A stretch of 62,879 nt of DNA from Bacteroidales bacterium UBA5507 (GTDB taxonomy: Bacteria; Bacteroidota; Bacteroidia; Bacteroidales; Lentimicrobiaceae): positions 8,768 to 71,646 of the forward strand of contig DIOT01000036.1 in the NCBI GenBank assembly GCA_002426195.1. Direction: 5' to 3'. The position numbers were made by a program, and so were the translations under genes. This document shows, one piece after another, positions 7,886 to 16,593 of this stretch. The notes below the pieces were generated by a model. The model was not told the DNA's origin, did no database searches, and saw nothing but the letters and a program-made list of their open reading frames with translations. Every line of letters begins with the position of its first letter. Positions within the stretch are counted from its first letter, which is position 1.

Positions 7886-9157
7886 ATGGCAATAAAGACA
7901 CCCCAAATAGTAAAACTACTTCAGCTTGAAGGTTTAGGAAGAAAGACAGCTATCAAATTCTGTGAACTATCAAAGAATGAAATCTTTGATAATGATTCAG
8001 ACTTGCAAAAATTTCTACTTGACTGCATTGATAAAAAACAGCTTCAAAGATTACCATTCTATAGGCATGATGACTTCAAAAAAGCATTCGATAAAGCCGA
8101 TGAAATACTTTACAAGTCGGAAAGAGGAGGAATCCAGATTCTTTCAAGGTATGATAGTGATTTTCCTCAAGCCTTGATTACAATCAAAGATGCACCTTTA
8201 ATTTTGAATTTTAAGGGCAATTACAAGGCTTTAAATGAACTTGTGGGGGTTGCTATCATCGGCACTAGAAATCCCACTCCAGAGGGCGTTAAAAGCGGTG
8301 AATTCTTTGGGAATTATTATGGCAAACTCGGATTAAATGTCGTCAGTGGATTGGCAAAAGGATGTGATGCTTCAGGACACAGAGGATGTCTACAGGGAGG
8401 TGGCTTTACGACTGCTATTGTCGCTCATGGATTGCATACTATCTATCCTGCTGAAAACAAAGAGTTGGCTGAGAGAATAGTATCGAGTGGAGGTGTATTA
8501 CTATCTGAGTATTTTGTAGGAACATCTGCTCTAGCCAATTACTTTGTAGAAAGGGATAGGCTTCAAGCAGGATTATCTCAAGCAACAATAGTAATTCAAA
8601 CAGGCGTTAAAGGTGGCACTATGCATGCTGTTAATGCTACAATTGAAAGTAATAAACTGCTTGGAGCAGTCAAGTACAAGAGTGGTTATAGTGAGGTTAT
8701 AGAAGGTAATGAAATGCTTATTCGCCAAGGGAAGGCATTTCCTCTAACGTCTGAATCCCTAAATGAATTCACTAATAAATTTTTTAATCTGACTGAGCAA
8801 AAGGATAGTGAAAAACTCGAGCAGAAACCTGTAATTATTGAAACTCCAAAGCCTGAAGGAACTCAAAGTCAGGAAGTCAAAAATAATATCTTAAAGAACG
8901 CTGACCAGCCAGTTGATTCTTATCTTCAGAACCTAGCAGATGAAGTACCTGTTTATCAAGATAACTATAATGATAATCCCCATTTGATTGATGGAGATAT
9001 AGAAGTAACTTATGGTCAAGATGTTGAAAATCCTGATACAGGCATTGACGAACATCCAATAACTATAGAAAACACAGATTCAATCAAGAAAGAAACTAAC
9101 CCAACGACTAAGAAATCTCCTAAAAAAAATATCAACCAAGGAAAATTGGATTTTTGA
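7886..9157 (+). CDS. DprA/Smf-like DNA-processing protein (ShosA-like)
   Basis: 423 residues, ATG start. An N-terminal helix-hairpin-helix-like segment (LLQLEGLGRKTAIKF) is followed by the DprA Rossmann domain: VGVAIIGTRNPTPEG (about residues 119-133), NVVSGLAKGCDASGH, AIVAHGLHTIYPAENKELA, SGGVLLSEY, and a final GTMHAVNATI segment. These are the standard DprA signatures. The C-terminal 100 or so residues are acidic and then lysine-rich, ending in GKLDF, unlike competence DprA. No competence genes are nearby; the partners are PRTases and a HAD phosphatase. In ShosTA a DprA-domain protein is the antitoxin to a PRTase toxin, so this is a reasonable immunity or sensor candidate. Confidence 0.85.
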   Translation: MAIKTPQIVKLLQLEGLGRKTAIKFCELSKNEIFDNDSDLQKFLLDCIDKKQLQRLPFYRHDDFKKAFDKADEILYKSERGGIQILSRYDSDFPQALITIKDAPLILNFKGNYKALNELVGVAIIGTRNPTPEGVKSGEFFGNYYGKLGLNVVSGLAKGCDASGHRGCLQGGGFTTAIVAHGLHTIYPAENKELAERIVSSGGVLLSEYFVGTSALANYFVERDRLQAGLSQATIVIQTGVKGGTMHAVNATIESNKLLGAVKYKSGYSEVIEGNEMLIRQGKAFPLTSESLNEFTNKFFNLTEQKDSEKLEQKPVIIETPKPEGTQSQEVKNNILKNADQPVDSYLQNLADEVPVYQDNYNDNPHLIDGDIEVTYGQDVENPDTGIDEHPITIENTDSIKKETNPTTKKSPKKNINQGKLDF

Positions 9158-9158
9158 C

Positions 9159-9680
9159 ATGATTAAAGCAATAATTTGGGATTTGGATATGACCTTAGTT
9201 GACTCCTCATCTTCTGAATCCTATAGAAAATCTAGACAATGGAGTACAGTTTATAACTTAATTCCAAACTTCAAACTCTACACGGGCATTAAAGAAGTAC
9301 TCAAGTACTGTTCTGATAACAATATCAGAGCCTGCATAGTCACGACCAGTCCTTCCTCATATGCAAATAGGGTTTTAAAGCATTTTGGCATACCCTCTGA
9401 ATTTGTTGTTGACTACTTTTCATGTCAAAGAAAGCCTGCTCCAGACCCAATGCTGATGGCATTACAGAAGTTTGGATTAAAACCTTCTGAAGTGATTTCA
9501 ATTGGCGATAGAGGAATTGATATTCAATCATCCAGAACAGCAGGAATACAATGCGTTGGATGTTTATGGGGAACACAAGAAGAACAGACATTGAGAAGTT
9601 CAAAACCAGATTATTTGATTTCAAATCCTCTGGAGATAATCGAAATTGTGGAAAAATTAAATAAATTACAACCAACTTAA
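9159..9680 (+). CDS. HAD-superfamily hydrolase (phosphoglycolate-phosphatase-like)
   Basis: 173 residues, starting one base after the stop of the DprA-like gene. All four HAD motifs are visible: motif I DLDMTLVDS with the nucleophile Asp and general acid Asp, motif II VTTS, motif III Lys in QRKPAPDP, and motif IV GDRGIDIQSSRTAG. The cap is small, as in class I PGP-type enzymes. It is predicted to remove phosphate from a small molecule, possibly the ribosyl-phosphate product of the neighbouring PRTases (inference). PRTase plus HAD pairs are also known from predicted nucleoside-metabolite modules of Ter-type stress operons. Confidence 0.85.
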   Translation: MIKAIIWDLDMTLVDSSSSESYRKSRQWSTVYNLIPNFKLYTGIKEVLKYCSDNNIRACIVTTSPSSYANRVLKHFGIPSEFVVDYFSCQRKPAPDPMLMALQKFGLKPSEVISIGDRGIDIQSSRTAGIQCVGCLWGTQEEQTLRSSKPDYLISNPLEIIEIVEKLNKLQPT

Positions 9681-9693
9681 AACCGATAAGCAA

Positions 9694-10437
9694 ATGGAAA
9701 CTCTGGAGTATAATCACAACATTGCTGAGTTCCGAATTGAAAAGACTGTTACTGTCGGGACAAGAAATTTCACCGCTTATTTCATTCATGATTATTATCC
9801 AACAAGGTTTAAAGATGTTGATGATGACATTAAAAGAGTACGAAGATTAGTCTATGATTTCAAGGATGGAAGAAACTCTTCAACAGTAGGTGCTAAAATA
9901 GCCAATGCAATATCTAGAAAAAATCTGCACTTGGATAATACCTGTATATGTGTTATTCCTGCTAGTACTGGATATAAAACCCAAAATAGATATTCGGAAT
10001 TTTGCAAAGTTGTCGCAGGTGCAACTGGTATTCAAAATGGCTTTTCTTATATTACCAATAGAGTGGATAGGGATGAAATGAAAGGACAATCTGGAGGTGA
10101 TAAGATAAGCACCTTTGATTTCCATTCACATCTATATAGAGGCAAGACAGTGGTGTTGTTTGATGATGTTTATACTTCTGGGACTTCATTTAGGCAGATG
10201 GCTGAGAAGTTGATAAAAACAGGCGCAAATAATGTGATTGGCATTTTTCTAGCAAAGACCTATTCCGATTACGTTCATTATGTAAGTCCAGAGGAAGCTG
10301 GGTTTTATGATGACTATGAAGAATCTGATTTTGACATTGAAGAACCCGAAATTGAACCACCAGATTTTGATGAACCAGATGATTTTGAAGAGCCTGACAT
10401 TTTGGATGAGTTTGATTTTATTGAAGAAGATTTTTAA
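9694..10437 (+). CDS. Phosphoribosyltransferase-fold protein with acidic C-terminal tail
   Basis: 247 residues, ATG start. The PRPP loop TVVLFDDVYTSGTSFRQM (around residues 151-168) matches the type I PRTase consensus exactly, T-S-G-T-S included, so this is the most canonical PRTase of the four here. A strand CICVIPAST precedes it. The last 48 residues are remarkable: 26 are Asp or Glu with no Lys or Arg, punctuated by prolines. It is the last gene of the plus-strand operon, 13 bp after the HAD gene. The tail could mimic nucleic acid, bind a basic partner such as the lysine-rich DprA tail, or act as a self-inhibitory segment (inference). Confidence 0.75.
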   Translation: METLEYNHNIAEFRIEKTVTVGTRNFTAYFIHDYYPTRFKDVDDDIKRVRRLVYDFKDGRNSSTVGAKIANAISRKNLHLDNTCICVIPASTGYKTQNRYSEFCKVVAGATGIQNGFSYITNRVDRDEMKGQSGGDKISTFDFHSHLYRGKTVVLFDDVYTSGTSFRQMAEKLIKTGANNVIGIFLAKTYSDYVHYVSPEEAGFYDDYEESDFDIEEPEIEPPDFDEPDDFEEPDILDEFDFIEEDF

Positions 10438-10578
10438 GCTGAATCAATTCTAGTATATTCTATATTCCTCATCTATGAGATTAAAAAAACCAGTTTGTTG
10501 ATAAGCCGTGCAATAATCTTGAAGTCTAGTTTTTCATTTAGTTAGCAGTTCATGTTTCAATTTAGTATTTCAAGTCAA

Positions 10579-11871
10579 TTATAATGAAAAGACCTGTGGC
10601 GTTAAAATCTCCTTCAATGCTACCTTCAACAATTCTTGAGTGTTAGTCAGGTTTTGATGGATGGTATTTTCCAGTTCATCACAGAATTGCATCAGTTGGT
10701 CTATTTTTTCAACTATGCGATGCTGTTCATCAATTGGTGCAATTGGAATTAAAGCTAACTCACCTTCTTTAGTCCCGAGTCTCGGCATCTTCATTCCCTT
10801 GGTAACACTATTTACATAAGAAAGAAAGTTCTTTGACTTCAAGGTTACTTTAAAATAACTTGGATTCAACCCACCATAACACTTTAAAGGTAAAATCTCA
10901 GTCGTGCAAACACCATCTTCGTCTGCAATTATAACCTTATCAAGGTATGGTCGCAATTTAGAGTAAAGCACATCTCCTTTAGCGAAAATGCTCTTCGTAC
11001 TAAGTGCTTTCCTTTCATAATATCTTACTTTTGCCACCAACTTAGAAGTTTCTTTTTCTATGTCTTCTAAATCGAGAACCCATGTATCCTCGGAGATGTG
11101 AGCAGTATCTGCTTTGGAACTGCTACCATAATTAGTTAGTGTTCCGAGGCGACACCACACCCACTCATTAGGAATATGAAAAGGTATCTCTTCAGGTTTT
11201 ATCAGTGGTAATGGTCTTTCTTTCTTGATTTTCCCTAGTTTGACCAGAATTTCCTTCTCTGCTTTTATACTTTCTATTAATTTGCTGGCTGGTTCATCAT
11301 TCGGGTTTTGAGGTACTAATTTTCCTTGTAATGCGTCTTGTTGGATTTGTTGACGAAGATTTGTCAAAAGGAAAATTTGTTCTGAAAACTCCTTTTCAAT
11401 CATTTGATTTGATTTCTCAATCAAATCAAATTTTTCAACAATTTCTAATTGCTCTTCGATTGTTGGCAATGGGATATTAACCTCGGCTATCGCATTCATT
11501 GGCAAAGTTACGTTTGCCATTCCTTTCATCCGTGATACCAGTTCCTGCTCTTTGTTTAGGTCGAGATATCTGTATAGAAATTGTGCAGACACTTGATTTT
11601 TATTTTTCGGTATAACTGCACAAAGAATTGAACCCAAAGCAAATTTACCTGACTGGAAATGGATACGTTTCATACTTCTATGTCCATGACCAGTTGATGA
11701 AACAAGTGGAATTATTACAGCTTCATCATCAAATTGATATTCATTATGGGTTCTGCGCTCTTCTCCTAATGCTACCATTGGATAATCACCAGCAATCGCT
11801 TTGGTAATACCTGTAATGCCTTTTTCGATATTACATATATCTCCAAGCTTATATACTTGCCATTCCATCAC
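10579..11871 (-). CDS. hsdS: Type I restriction-modification specificity subunit
   Basis: 430 residues. Two target-recognition halves are visible: WQVYKLGDICNIEKG at the N-terminus and EWVWCRLGTLTNYGS near residue 215, each followed by a variable domain and then by conserved helices containing PLPTIEEQLEIVEKFD and IAPIDEQHRIVEKIDQ. The subunit reads the two parts of the bipartite recognition site. It starts within the last codons of hsdM (4-bp overlap) and is the last gene of the R-x-M-S operon. It appears intact; no second partial hsdS or inverted repeats for shuffling are seen. Confidence 0.93.
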   Translation of the reverse strand: MMEWQVYKLGDICNIEKGITGITKAIAGDYPMVALGEERRTHNEYQFDDEAVIIPLVSSTGHGHRSMKRIHFQSGKFALGSILCAVIPKNKNQVSAQFLYRYLDLNKEQELVSRMKGMANVTLPMNAIAEVNIPLPTIEEQLEIVEKFDLIEKSNQMIEKEFSEQIFLLTNLRQQIQQDALQGKLVPQNPNDEPASKLIESIKAEKEILVKLGKIKKERPLPLIKPEEIPFHIPNEWVWCRLGTLTNYGSSSKADTAHISEDTWVLDLEDIEKETSKLVAKVRYYERKALSTKSIFAKGDVLYSKLRPYLDKVIIADEDGVCTTEILPLKCYGGLNPSYFKVTLKSKNFLSYVNSVTKGMKMPRLGTKEGELALIPIAPIDEQHRIVEKIDQLMQFCDELENTIHQNLTNTQELLKVALKEILTPQVFSL

Positions 11872-13301
11872 AATTCAGTTTTAAGTTGAGACAGCAATGA
11901 AATGCTTCTATTCATTGATTCTTCTAATCTTGAAATCAATTCCACAGTTGAGTATTCATGTGTGTCCTCTTGCTTATTTGGATTCTTGATATCCAAATCA
12001 TACTTATGGTCGATGATGGTCTGAATACCTACCTTCCATGATTGAACATTCTCTTCACGATTATTCCACCAGTTCTTGATTGGCTCAAATTCGTTTAACT
12101 GAATAGGTTTGGTTTTACTGTATGATTTTTGATCATCAGGAAGTTGATGCTCATAGTACCAAATCTCTTTTGTAGGAGTGCCCTTTTCAAAGAATAGTAA
12201 GTTAGTGGCTACCGTAGCATATGGTTTAAAAACAGAATTAGGTAACCTGATAATTGTGTGTAAGTTACATTCAGTTAATAAATTCTCTCGAACTCTTTGT
12301 TTCACACCATCACCTGTTAATGAACCATCGGGTAATACTATCCCTGCACGACCTCCATTTTTAAGTAAATGAATCATTAATACTAGAAATAGGTCTGCAC
12401 TTTCTTTTGTACGATAATTCTTTGGAAAATTAGTATCATTCCCATTTCCAACAATTCCACCAAAAGGTGGATTAGCAAGTATTACATCAACACGGTCACG
12501 TTCTCGATAATTACTTAATGGTTGGTCAAGTGAGTCCCTAAAAATGATATTAGGAACATCAATATCATGTAAGATTAGGTTGGTAGTTGCGAGAAGATAA
12601 GGTAAGGGCTTGAATTCCCATCCTTGAACATAACTTTGAATGCTCTGACTTTCATCAATATTATTAACTTGTTTCTTCAAGTGTTCAATAGCAGAAGTTA
12701 AATAACCACCAGTTCCACATGCAGGGTCTAAAATTCTTTCTCCTAGCTTAGGATTAATAATGTCGGTAATGAAGTTAGTAATAGCACGTGGAGTATAGAA
12801 TTCTCCTGCTTTTCCTGCATTCTGCAAGTCTTTTAAAATAGTTTCATATACATCTCCAAAAGCATGTTTATCTTTAGAAACATTAAAATCTAATTCATTT
12901 AACTTGTTAATTACTTGCCGAAGATAAATGCCAGATTTCATGTAATTATGATTTCCTTCAAAGACTTCTTTAACCATAATTGCACGTTTATTTCCATCAC
13001 TTATATCAATATTTCTAAGAGAAGGAAATAATTTCTGGTCAACAAATGTTAATAATTCATCTCCAGTAATGCCTTCATCATCTCCTGCCCAATTACCTTT
13101 CTCTTTAATCCAGTGAAATTCATTAGGAATTGGTGACTTATAATTATCAGTGATGACTTCAAGTTCACGGTCTTTGTCGGAAAATATCTTCAAAAAAAGC
13201 ATCCAGCCTAATTGTTCAATGCGCTGTGCATCACCATTTAAACCAGTATCCATTCGCATTATATTTCGAATGGATTTTAATATACTTGAAAGATTAGTCA
13301 T
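11868..13301 (-). CDS. hsdM: Type I restriction-modification DNA methyltransferase subunit
   Basis: 477 residues, ATG start. The N-terminal HsdM helical domain (LGWMLFLKIFSDKD) is followed by the SAM-binding motif I LDPACGTGGYLTSA (about residues 191-204) and motif IV ANPPFGG (about 281), the NPPF form of N6-adenine methyltransferases. GEFYTPRAITNFI is also typical of HsdM. It methylates adenine in the site chosen by HsdS and protects host DNA from the HsdR encoded upstream. Confidence 0.95.
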   Translation of the reverse strand: MTNLSSILKSIRNIMRMDTGLNGDAQRIEQLGWMLFLKIFSDKDRELEVITDNYKSPIPNEFHWIKEKGNWAGDDEGITGDELLTFVDQKLFPSLRNIDISDGNKRAIMVKEVFEGNHNYMKSGIYLRQVINKLNELDFNVSKDKHAFGDVYETILKDLQNAGKAGEFYTPRAITNFITDIINPKLGERILDPACGTGGYLTSAIEHLKKQVNNIDESQSIQSYVQGWEFKPLPYLLATTNLILHDIDVPNIIFRDSLDQPLSNYRERDRVDVILANPPFGGIVGNGNDTNFPKNYRTKESADLFLVLMIHLLKNGGRAGIVLPDGSLTGDGVKQRVRENLLTECNLHTIIRLPNSVFKPYATVATNLLFFEKGTPTKEIWYYEHQLPDDQKSYSKTKPIQLNEFEPIKNWWNNREENVQSWKVGIQTIIDHKYDLDIKNPNKQEDTHEYSTVELISRLEESMNRSISLLSQLKTEL

Positions 13302-13309
13302 TTTTAGTA

Positions 13310-13870
13310 TTAGAATAAGTAAAAGTTAGGATTATTCCTCTCAAAAGTAATAAAGAATAGTTGGGGATGATGAAATATTTCTGGATAATCTTGTATTAAT
13401 CGCTGACTATTAATCTTTGTTATATTACCCATTATCATCACACCATACTTATAGCCAAGTTTGTTGTGATTATCATCTCTGGAAGTTGCATCTATTAACT
13501 TCTGCAAATCATCAACAATATCACCCACATTCCATGCAGTTTTAACTTCAACATACATTTCTTGTCTTTTTCTATCATGTGGTGAATGATGTAGCACCAA
13601 ATCGGGTCTTTGGTCTAGAAATCTTCTTTTGGTCAAATCAAAGTGAAGCAACAAGTCGTTATAGTAACCACTTTCATCATGTTCAATTATTGTTTTTAAT
13701 TGATGATATAGTTCAGCAACAAATGCATGTTCCCCAGCTTGGTCGTATAAGTTTCCCTCACAATTTATTCCAGAAATTCTTGTATATTCATTTGAGACAA
13801 ATTTAAGTGCAGTGGCTATATCTTCAACGCACTTCGGACATTCACATTCACGCTGTTTTATACAGTTCAT
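13310..13870 (-). CDS. PD-(D/E)XK-like protein inserted in the type I R-M operon
   Basis: 186 residues from the ATG at 13870 (an in-frame TTG lies two codons earlier); either way it overlaps the end of hsdR by more than 20 bp, so translation is coupled. The N-terminus has a cysteine cluster (residues 3, 9, 11, 14) that could bind zinc. The centre has RPDLVLH and then MYVEVKTAW, the Asp and E-x-K of a PD-(D/E)XK nuclease core, with an upstream Glu in GEHAFVAELY. It is not a standard type I subunit. It may be an accessory nuclease or a regulator of restriction. Confidence 0.65.
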   Translation of the reverse strand: MNCIKQRECECPKCVEDIATALKFVSNEYTRISGINCEGNLYDQAGEHAFVAELYHQLKTIIEHDESGYYNDLLLHFDLTKRRFLDQRPDLVLHHSPHDRKRQEMYVEVKTAWNVGDIVDDLQKLIDATSRDDNHNKLGYKYGVMIMGNITKINSQRLIQDYPEIFHHPQLFFITFERNNPNFYLF

Positions 13871-16238
13871 CTTCAAGTTCTTTAATTGCTTCCATATAGG
13901 CGTTCTTGCTACCGAAATTCCTTAGAATTTCAAGTGGAGAACCCATTTCATTTAGAGGTTGCAATTTAAGAACCTCTAATGATTCGATATCTTGTATGCC
14001 TTCATCAGCATATTTTTCCAATAAGGATTCCAGTACTTTCTTTGATTTCTCATTGTATTTGCCAAAATAATTTCTTTTCTTGACATTTTCTGCTCTTTCT
14101 CTTCTTGTTAATGGAGGCTGGTCGTATGCAATGTGACAAATCAAATCAAATAAGTCCAGTTCTTTGTCAACTGCTTCATAGAGTGCTTCAACTAATATTC
14201 CTTCCTGATTTAATTCCTCAATTATCGCAGATTTCTTTTCAGCAGATTTCCATTTATTTATGAATTCATCAAGACTTGCATATTTACCCTGAATCACATC
14301 TTTTGTGTAATCAGTGAGATTTTTAGTTATTAACTTCCCGTCCTTCTCAAAGTATATTTCTCTTGTTATTAATATTGAAACATCCACTCCGTTCACATAG
14401 ACCTTCTCTCTTGGTCGTGGTGGTGGAGTTGGTGGAAGTGGAGGCAGCGGAGGTTGAGGAGTTGTTGGAGGTAATGGTGGGTCACTTATACCTTCTGATT
14501 CTCCTTCACCACACCCAGTGTCTGGTTCATCTTCTATATCTCCAAGGTCTTCACCCTCATCTACTTCTTTAATTCTTATCGGGTCACCATCAAAAGACTT
14601 TTCTGCAAATAAGCTGGTGGCATTTCGGAAATCAAGAATGGTGAAGTACATTTTGCCATTTTCTTCGTCAATTCGAGTGCCACGACCAATAACTTGTTTA
14701 AACTTAGTCATTGAAGTAATATTTGAATCAAGAACTATAAGTTTACAGGTAGTGGCATCGATTCCAGTTGTCATTAATTCAGAAGTGGTTGCAATGACAG
14801 GATACGCTTCCTCAGGATTAATGAAATTATCTAGTTCACGTTTACCTTCTTCATTATCACCAGTGATTTGCATCACATACTTATAATTTGCAGAAACCAA
14901 ATCGCTGTTTTCAACTGCTAATGCTTGTCTCATGCGTTCTGCATGTTCGATATCGACACAAAAGACAATTGTTTTGGCAAAACGGTCATAACCTCTTAAA
15001 AATTCAGTTATCTTCTTAGCAACAACTGGAGTTCTTTCATCAATGACTAGAGTTCTGTCAAAATCCTTGGTGTTATAAATTCTGTCCTCAACCAAATGAC
15101 CTTTCTTATCCTTCTTATTTTTCTCAGGTCTCCATCCTTCAAGGTCAATGTTTAGTCCAACTCGTATTACTTTATAAGGTGCAAGGAAACCATCTTCAAT
15201 GCCCTGCCTCAAGGAATAAGTGAAGATAGGTTCTTGGAAGTACTCTATGTTACTTACTTCTTTTGTTTCTTTCGGAGTTGCGGTTAAACCAATATGAGTG
15301 GCTGATTTAAAGTACTGAAGAATCTCATGCCAAGCAGAATCTTCACGTGCTGAACCTCTGTGACATTCATCAATGATTATTAAATCAAAGAAATCTGTAC
15401 TGAATTGCTTGAAAATGTTTCGTTCTTCTTCGTTGCCTGTAATTCCTTGGTAAAGGGTCAAATAAACTTCATAGGATTTATCAACTGTGCGATTTTTAAC
15501 AACAGTCATCTTATTGCGGAAGTACTTAAAATCTCCTCTTTTAGCTTGGTCTAATAGAACATTGCGGTCTGCTAAAAACAATATTCTTTTCTTGACCCTT
15601 GCGCTCCATAATCTATAGGCAATTTGAAAGGCAGTATAAGTCTTTCCAGTGCCAGTTGCCATTACCAGCAAGATTCGGTTTTGACCTTTAGCAATTGCCT
15701 CTATAGTTCGATTTATTGCTATTTGTTGATAGTATCTGGGTTTACGTCCAGTGCCATCAAAATGATAGTCTTGAGCAACGATACTTACAGACTCTGGGGT
15801 AATTATGCCTTTATATAACTTATATTTTTCCCATAATTCTTCAGGACTTGGGAATGAATCATTATCCAGTTCAGTCTCGATGTTTTCATCTGAAGCAGTT
15901 TTGTCATGAAATAAGAATCCATCTCCATTAGAACTAAAAACAAATGGAACATCGAGAATTTGTGCATATTCAAGTGCTTGTTGAATTCCAGAACGAATAC
16001 TGTGCTTGTTATCTTTTGCTTCAATGACGGCAATTGGAATGTTGGGTTTGTAACTTAGAAGATAGTCTGCTCTTTTCTTTGCTCCTCTGGCAATCATCTT
16101 ACCTCTAACAATAATCTTTCCGTTTGTAAAGGTTACTTCCTCCAAGACTTGTTTATGAATATCCCATCCAGATTTTATGATTGCAGGAGTAATGTACTTA
16201 GTACAAATATCCCTCTCAGTTAGTGCCTTTTTATCCAT
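13848..16238 (-). CDS. hsdR: Type I restriction endonuclease subunit (EcoEI-like)
   Basis: 796 residues, ATG start. Order of parts: N-terminal nuclease core (RADYLLSY with Asp58, AVIEAKD with Glu73 and Lys75), Walker A MATGTGKT at 193-200, DEAH-type box IIIDECHRG, motif III GLTATP, motif VI VIGRGTRID, then a C-terminal domain of the EcoEI type. Between helicase and C-terminal domain lies an unusual proline-rich linker (about residues 585-611, mostly P, L and T). It translocates and cuts DNA lacking the HsdM methylation. It is the first gene of the operon; its promoter should lie in 16239-16593. Confidence 0.93.
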   Translation of the reverse strand: MDKKALTERDICTKYITPAIIKSGWDIHKQVLEEVTFTNGKIIVRGKMIARGAKKRADYLLSYKPNIPIAVIEAKDNKHSIRSGIQQALEYAQILDVPFVFSSNGDGFLFHDKTASDENIETELDNDSFPSPEELWEKYKLYKGIITPESVSIVAQDYHFDGTGRKPRYYQQIAINRTIEAIAKGQNRILLVMATGTGKTYTAFQIAYRLWSARVKKRILFLADRNVLLDQAKRGDFKYFRNKMTVVKNRTVDKSYEVYLTLYQGITGNEEERNIFKQFSTDFFDLIIIDECHRGSAREDSAWHEILQYFKSATHIGLTATPKETKEVSNIEYFQEPIFTYSLRQGIEDGFLAPYKVIRVGLNIDLEGWRPEKNKKDKKGHLVEDRIYNTKDFDRTLVIDERTPVVAKKITEFLRGYDRFAKTIVFCVDIEHAERMRQALAVENSDLVSANYKYVMQITGDNEEGKRELDNFINPEEAYPVIATTSELMTTGIDATTCKLIVLDSNITSMTKFKQVIGRGTRIDEENGKMYFTILDFRNATSLFAEKSFDGDPIRIKEVDEGEDLGDIEDEPDTGCGEGESEGISDPPLPPTTPQPPLPPLPPTPPPRPREKVYVNGVDVSILITREIYFEKDGKLITKNLTDYTKDVIQGKYASLDEFINKWKSAEKKSAIIEELNQEGILVEALYEAVDKELDLFDLICHIAYDQPPLTRRERAENVKKRNYFGKYNEKSKKVLESLLEKYADEGIQDIESLEVLKLQPLNEMGSPLEILRNFGSKNAYMEAIKELEDELYKTA

Positions 16239-16334
16239 TACAGCATCGGTTTAAGCAGGTCCGAATTTATGAAATTTATTCATAATCATTAATAATTTTT
16301 ACGTCAGTTAGACACAAGGGTAATATTCCACTTG

Positions 16335-16371
16335 TTTTTGCAACAATCCGAGAAGAAATTACGTATAATAC
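16335..16371 (+). promoter_or_regulatory. Duplicated promoter-like element, copy 1
   Basis: Thirty-seven bases start with TTTTTGCAACAA and end with TACGTATAATAC, with a 13-bp less conserved middle. An equal-length copy with identical 12-bp ends lies at 18974-19010. TTGCAA and TATAAT are 20 bp apart, which could serve as a promoter reading right, toward the gene at 16594. Confidence 0.5.
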
Positions 16372-16396
16372 GACAAAGAATGATGGGGATTACTAT

Positions 16397-16557
16397 GACC
16401 TTAACTGATGAAATTTTAAGACCTTAACTCGTAAGACCTTAACTCGTAATTTTTTAAGACCTTAACTCGATTCAACATAGTAGTAACATATTGATTGACT
16501 GAGCTATATAGGATGCTCAAGTGACTCATAAGTTGGGTTAAGTAATGAGTTAAGGTC
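16397..16557. repeat. Iteron-like GACCTTAACT repeats
   Basis: GACCTTAACT occurs at 16397, 16420, 16435 and 16458 on the plus strand and inverted at 16548. Three copies extend to the 15-mer TAAGACCTTAACTCG; those at 16417 and 16432 abut exactly and the third is at 16455. They lie directly upstream of the polymerase-like gene. They could be iterons of a replication origin or operators for a local regulator. Confidence 0.7.
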
Positions 16558-16593
16558 AATAATATATATATTATTAGATTTGATAACTTAATC

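Larger units (their letters stand above)
16239..16593. promoter_or_regulatory. Intergenic regulatory/replication region
   Basis: 355 bp between divergent hsdR and the polymerase-like gene. It holds no open frame worth calling, but carries one copy of a duplicated promoter-like sequence (16335-16371) and a cluster of GACCTTAACT repeats (16397-16557), followed by a very AT-rich stretch (16558-16590). The combination of iterons, an AT-rich segment and an adjacent replication-type gene resembles an origin (inference). Confidence 0.5.

Noticed and set aside
7886..9157. Competence DprA
   Set aside because: No com genes nearby, an atypical C-terminal tail, and partners are PRTases on a mobile island.
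10438..10578. Terminator between the convergent PRTase and hsdS genes
   Set aside because: No hairpin with a T tract could be found in these 141 bases.
14363..14886. Plus-strand ORFs inside hsdR
   Set aside because: They are antisense shadows of a well-supported gene; the low-complexity composition comes from the proline-rich linker.
16397..16469. CRISPR array
   Set aside because: Repeats are only 10-15 bp, two abut without spacers, and no cas genes are in the window.
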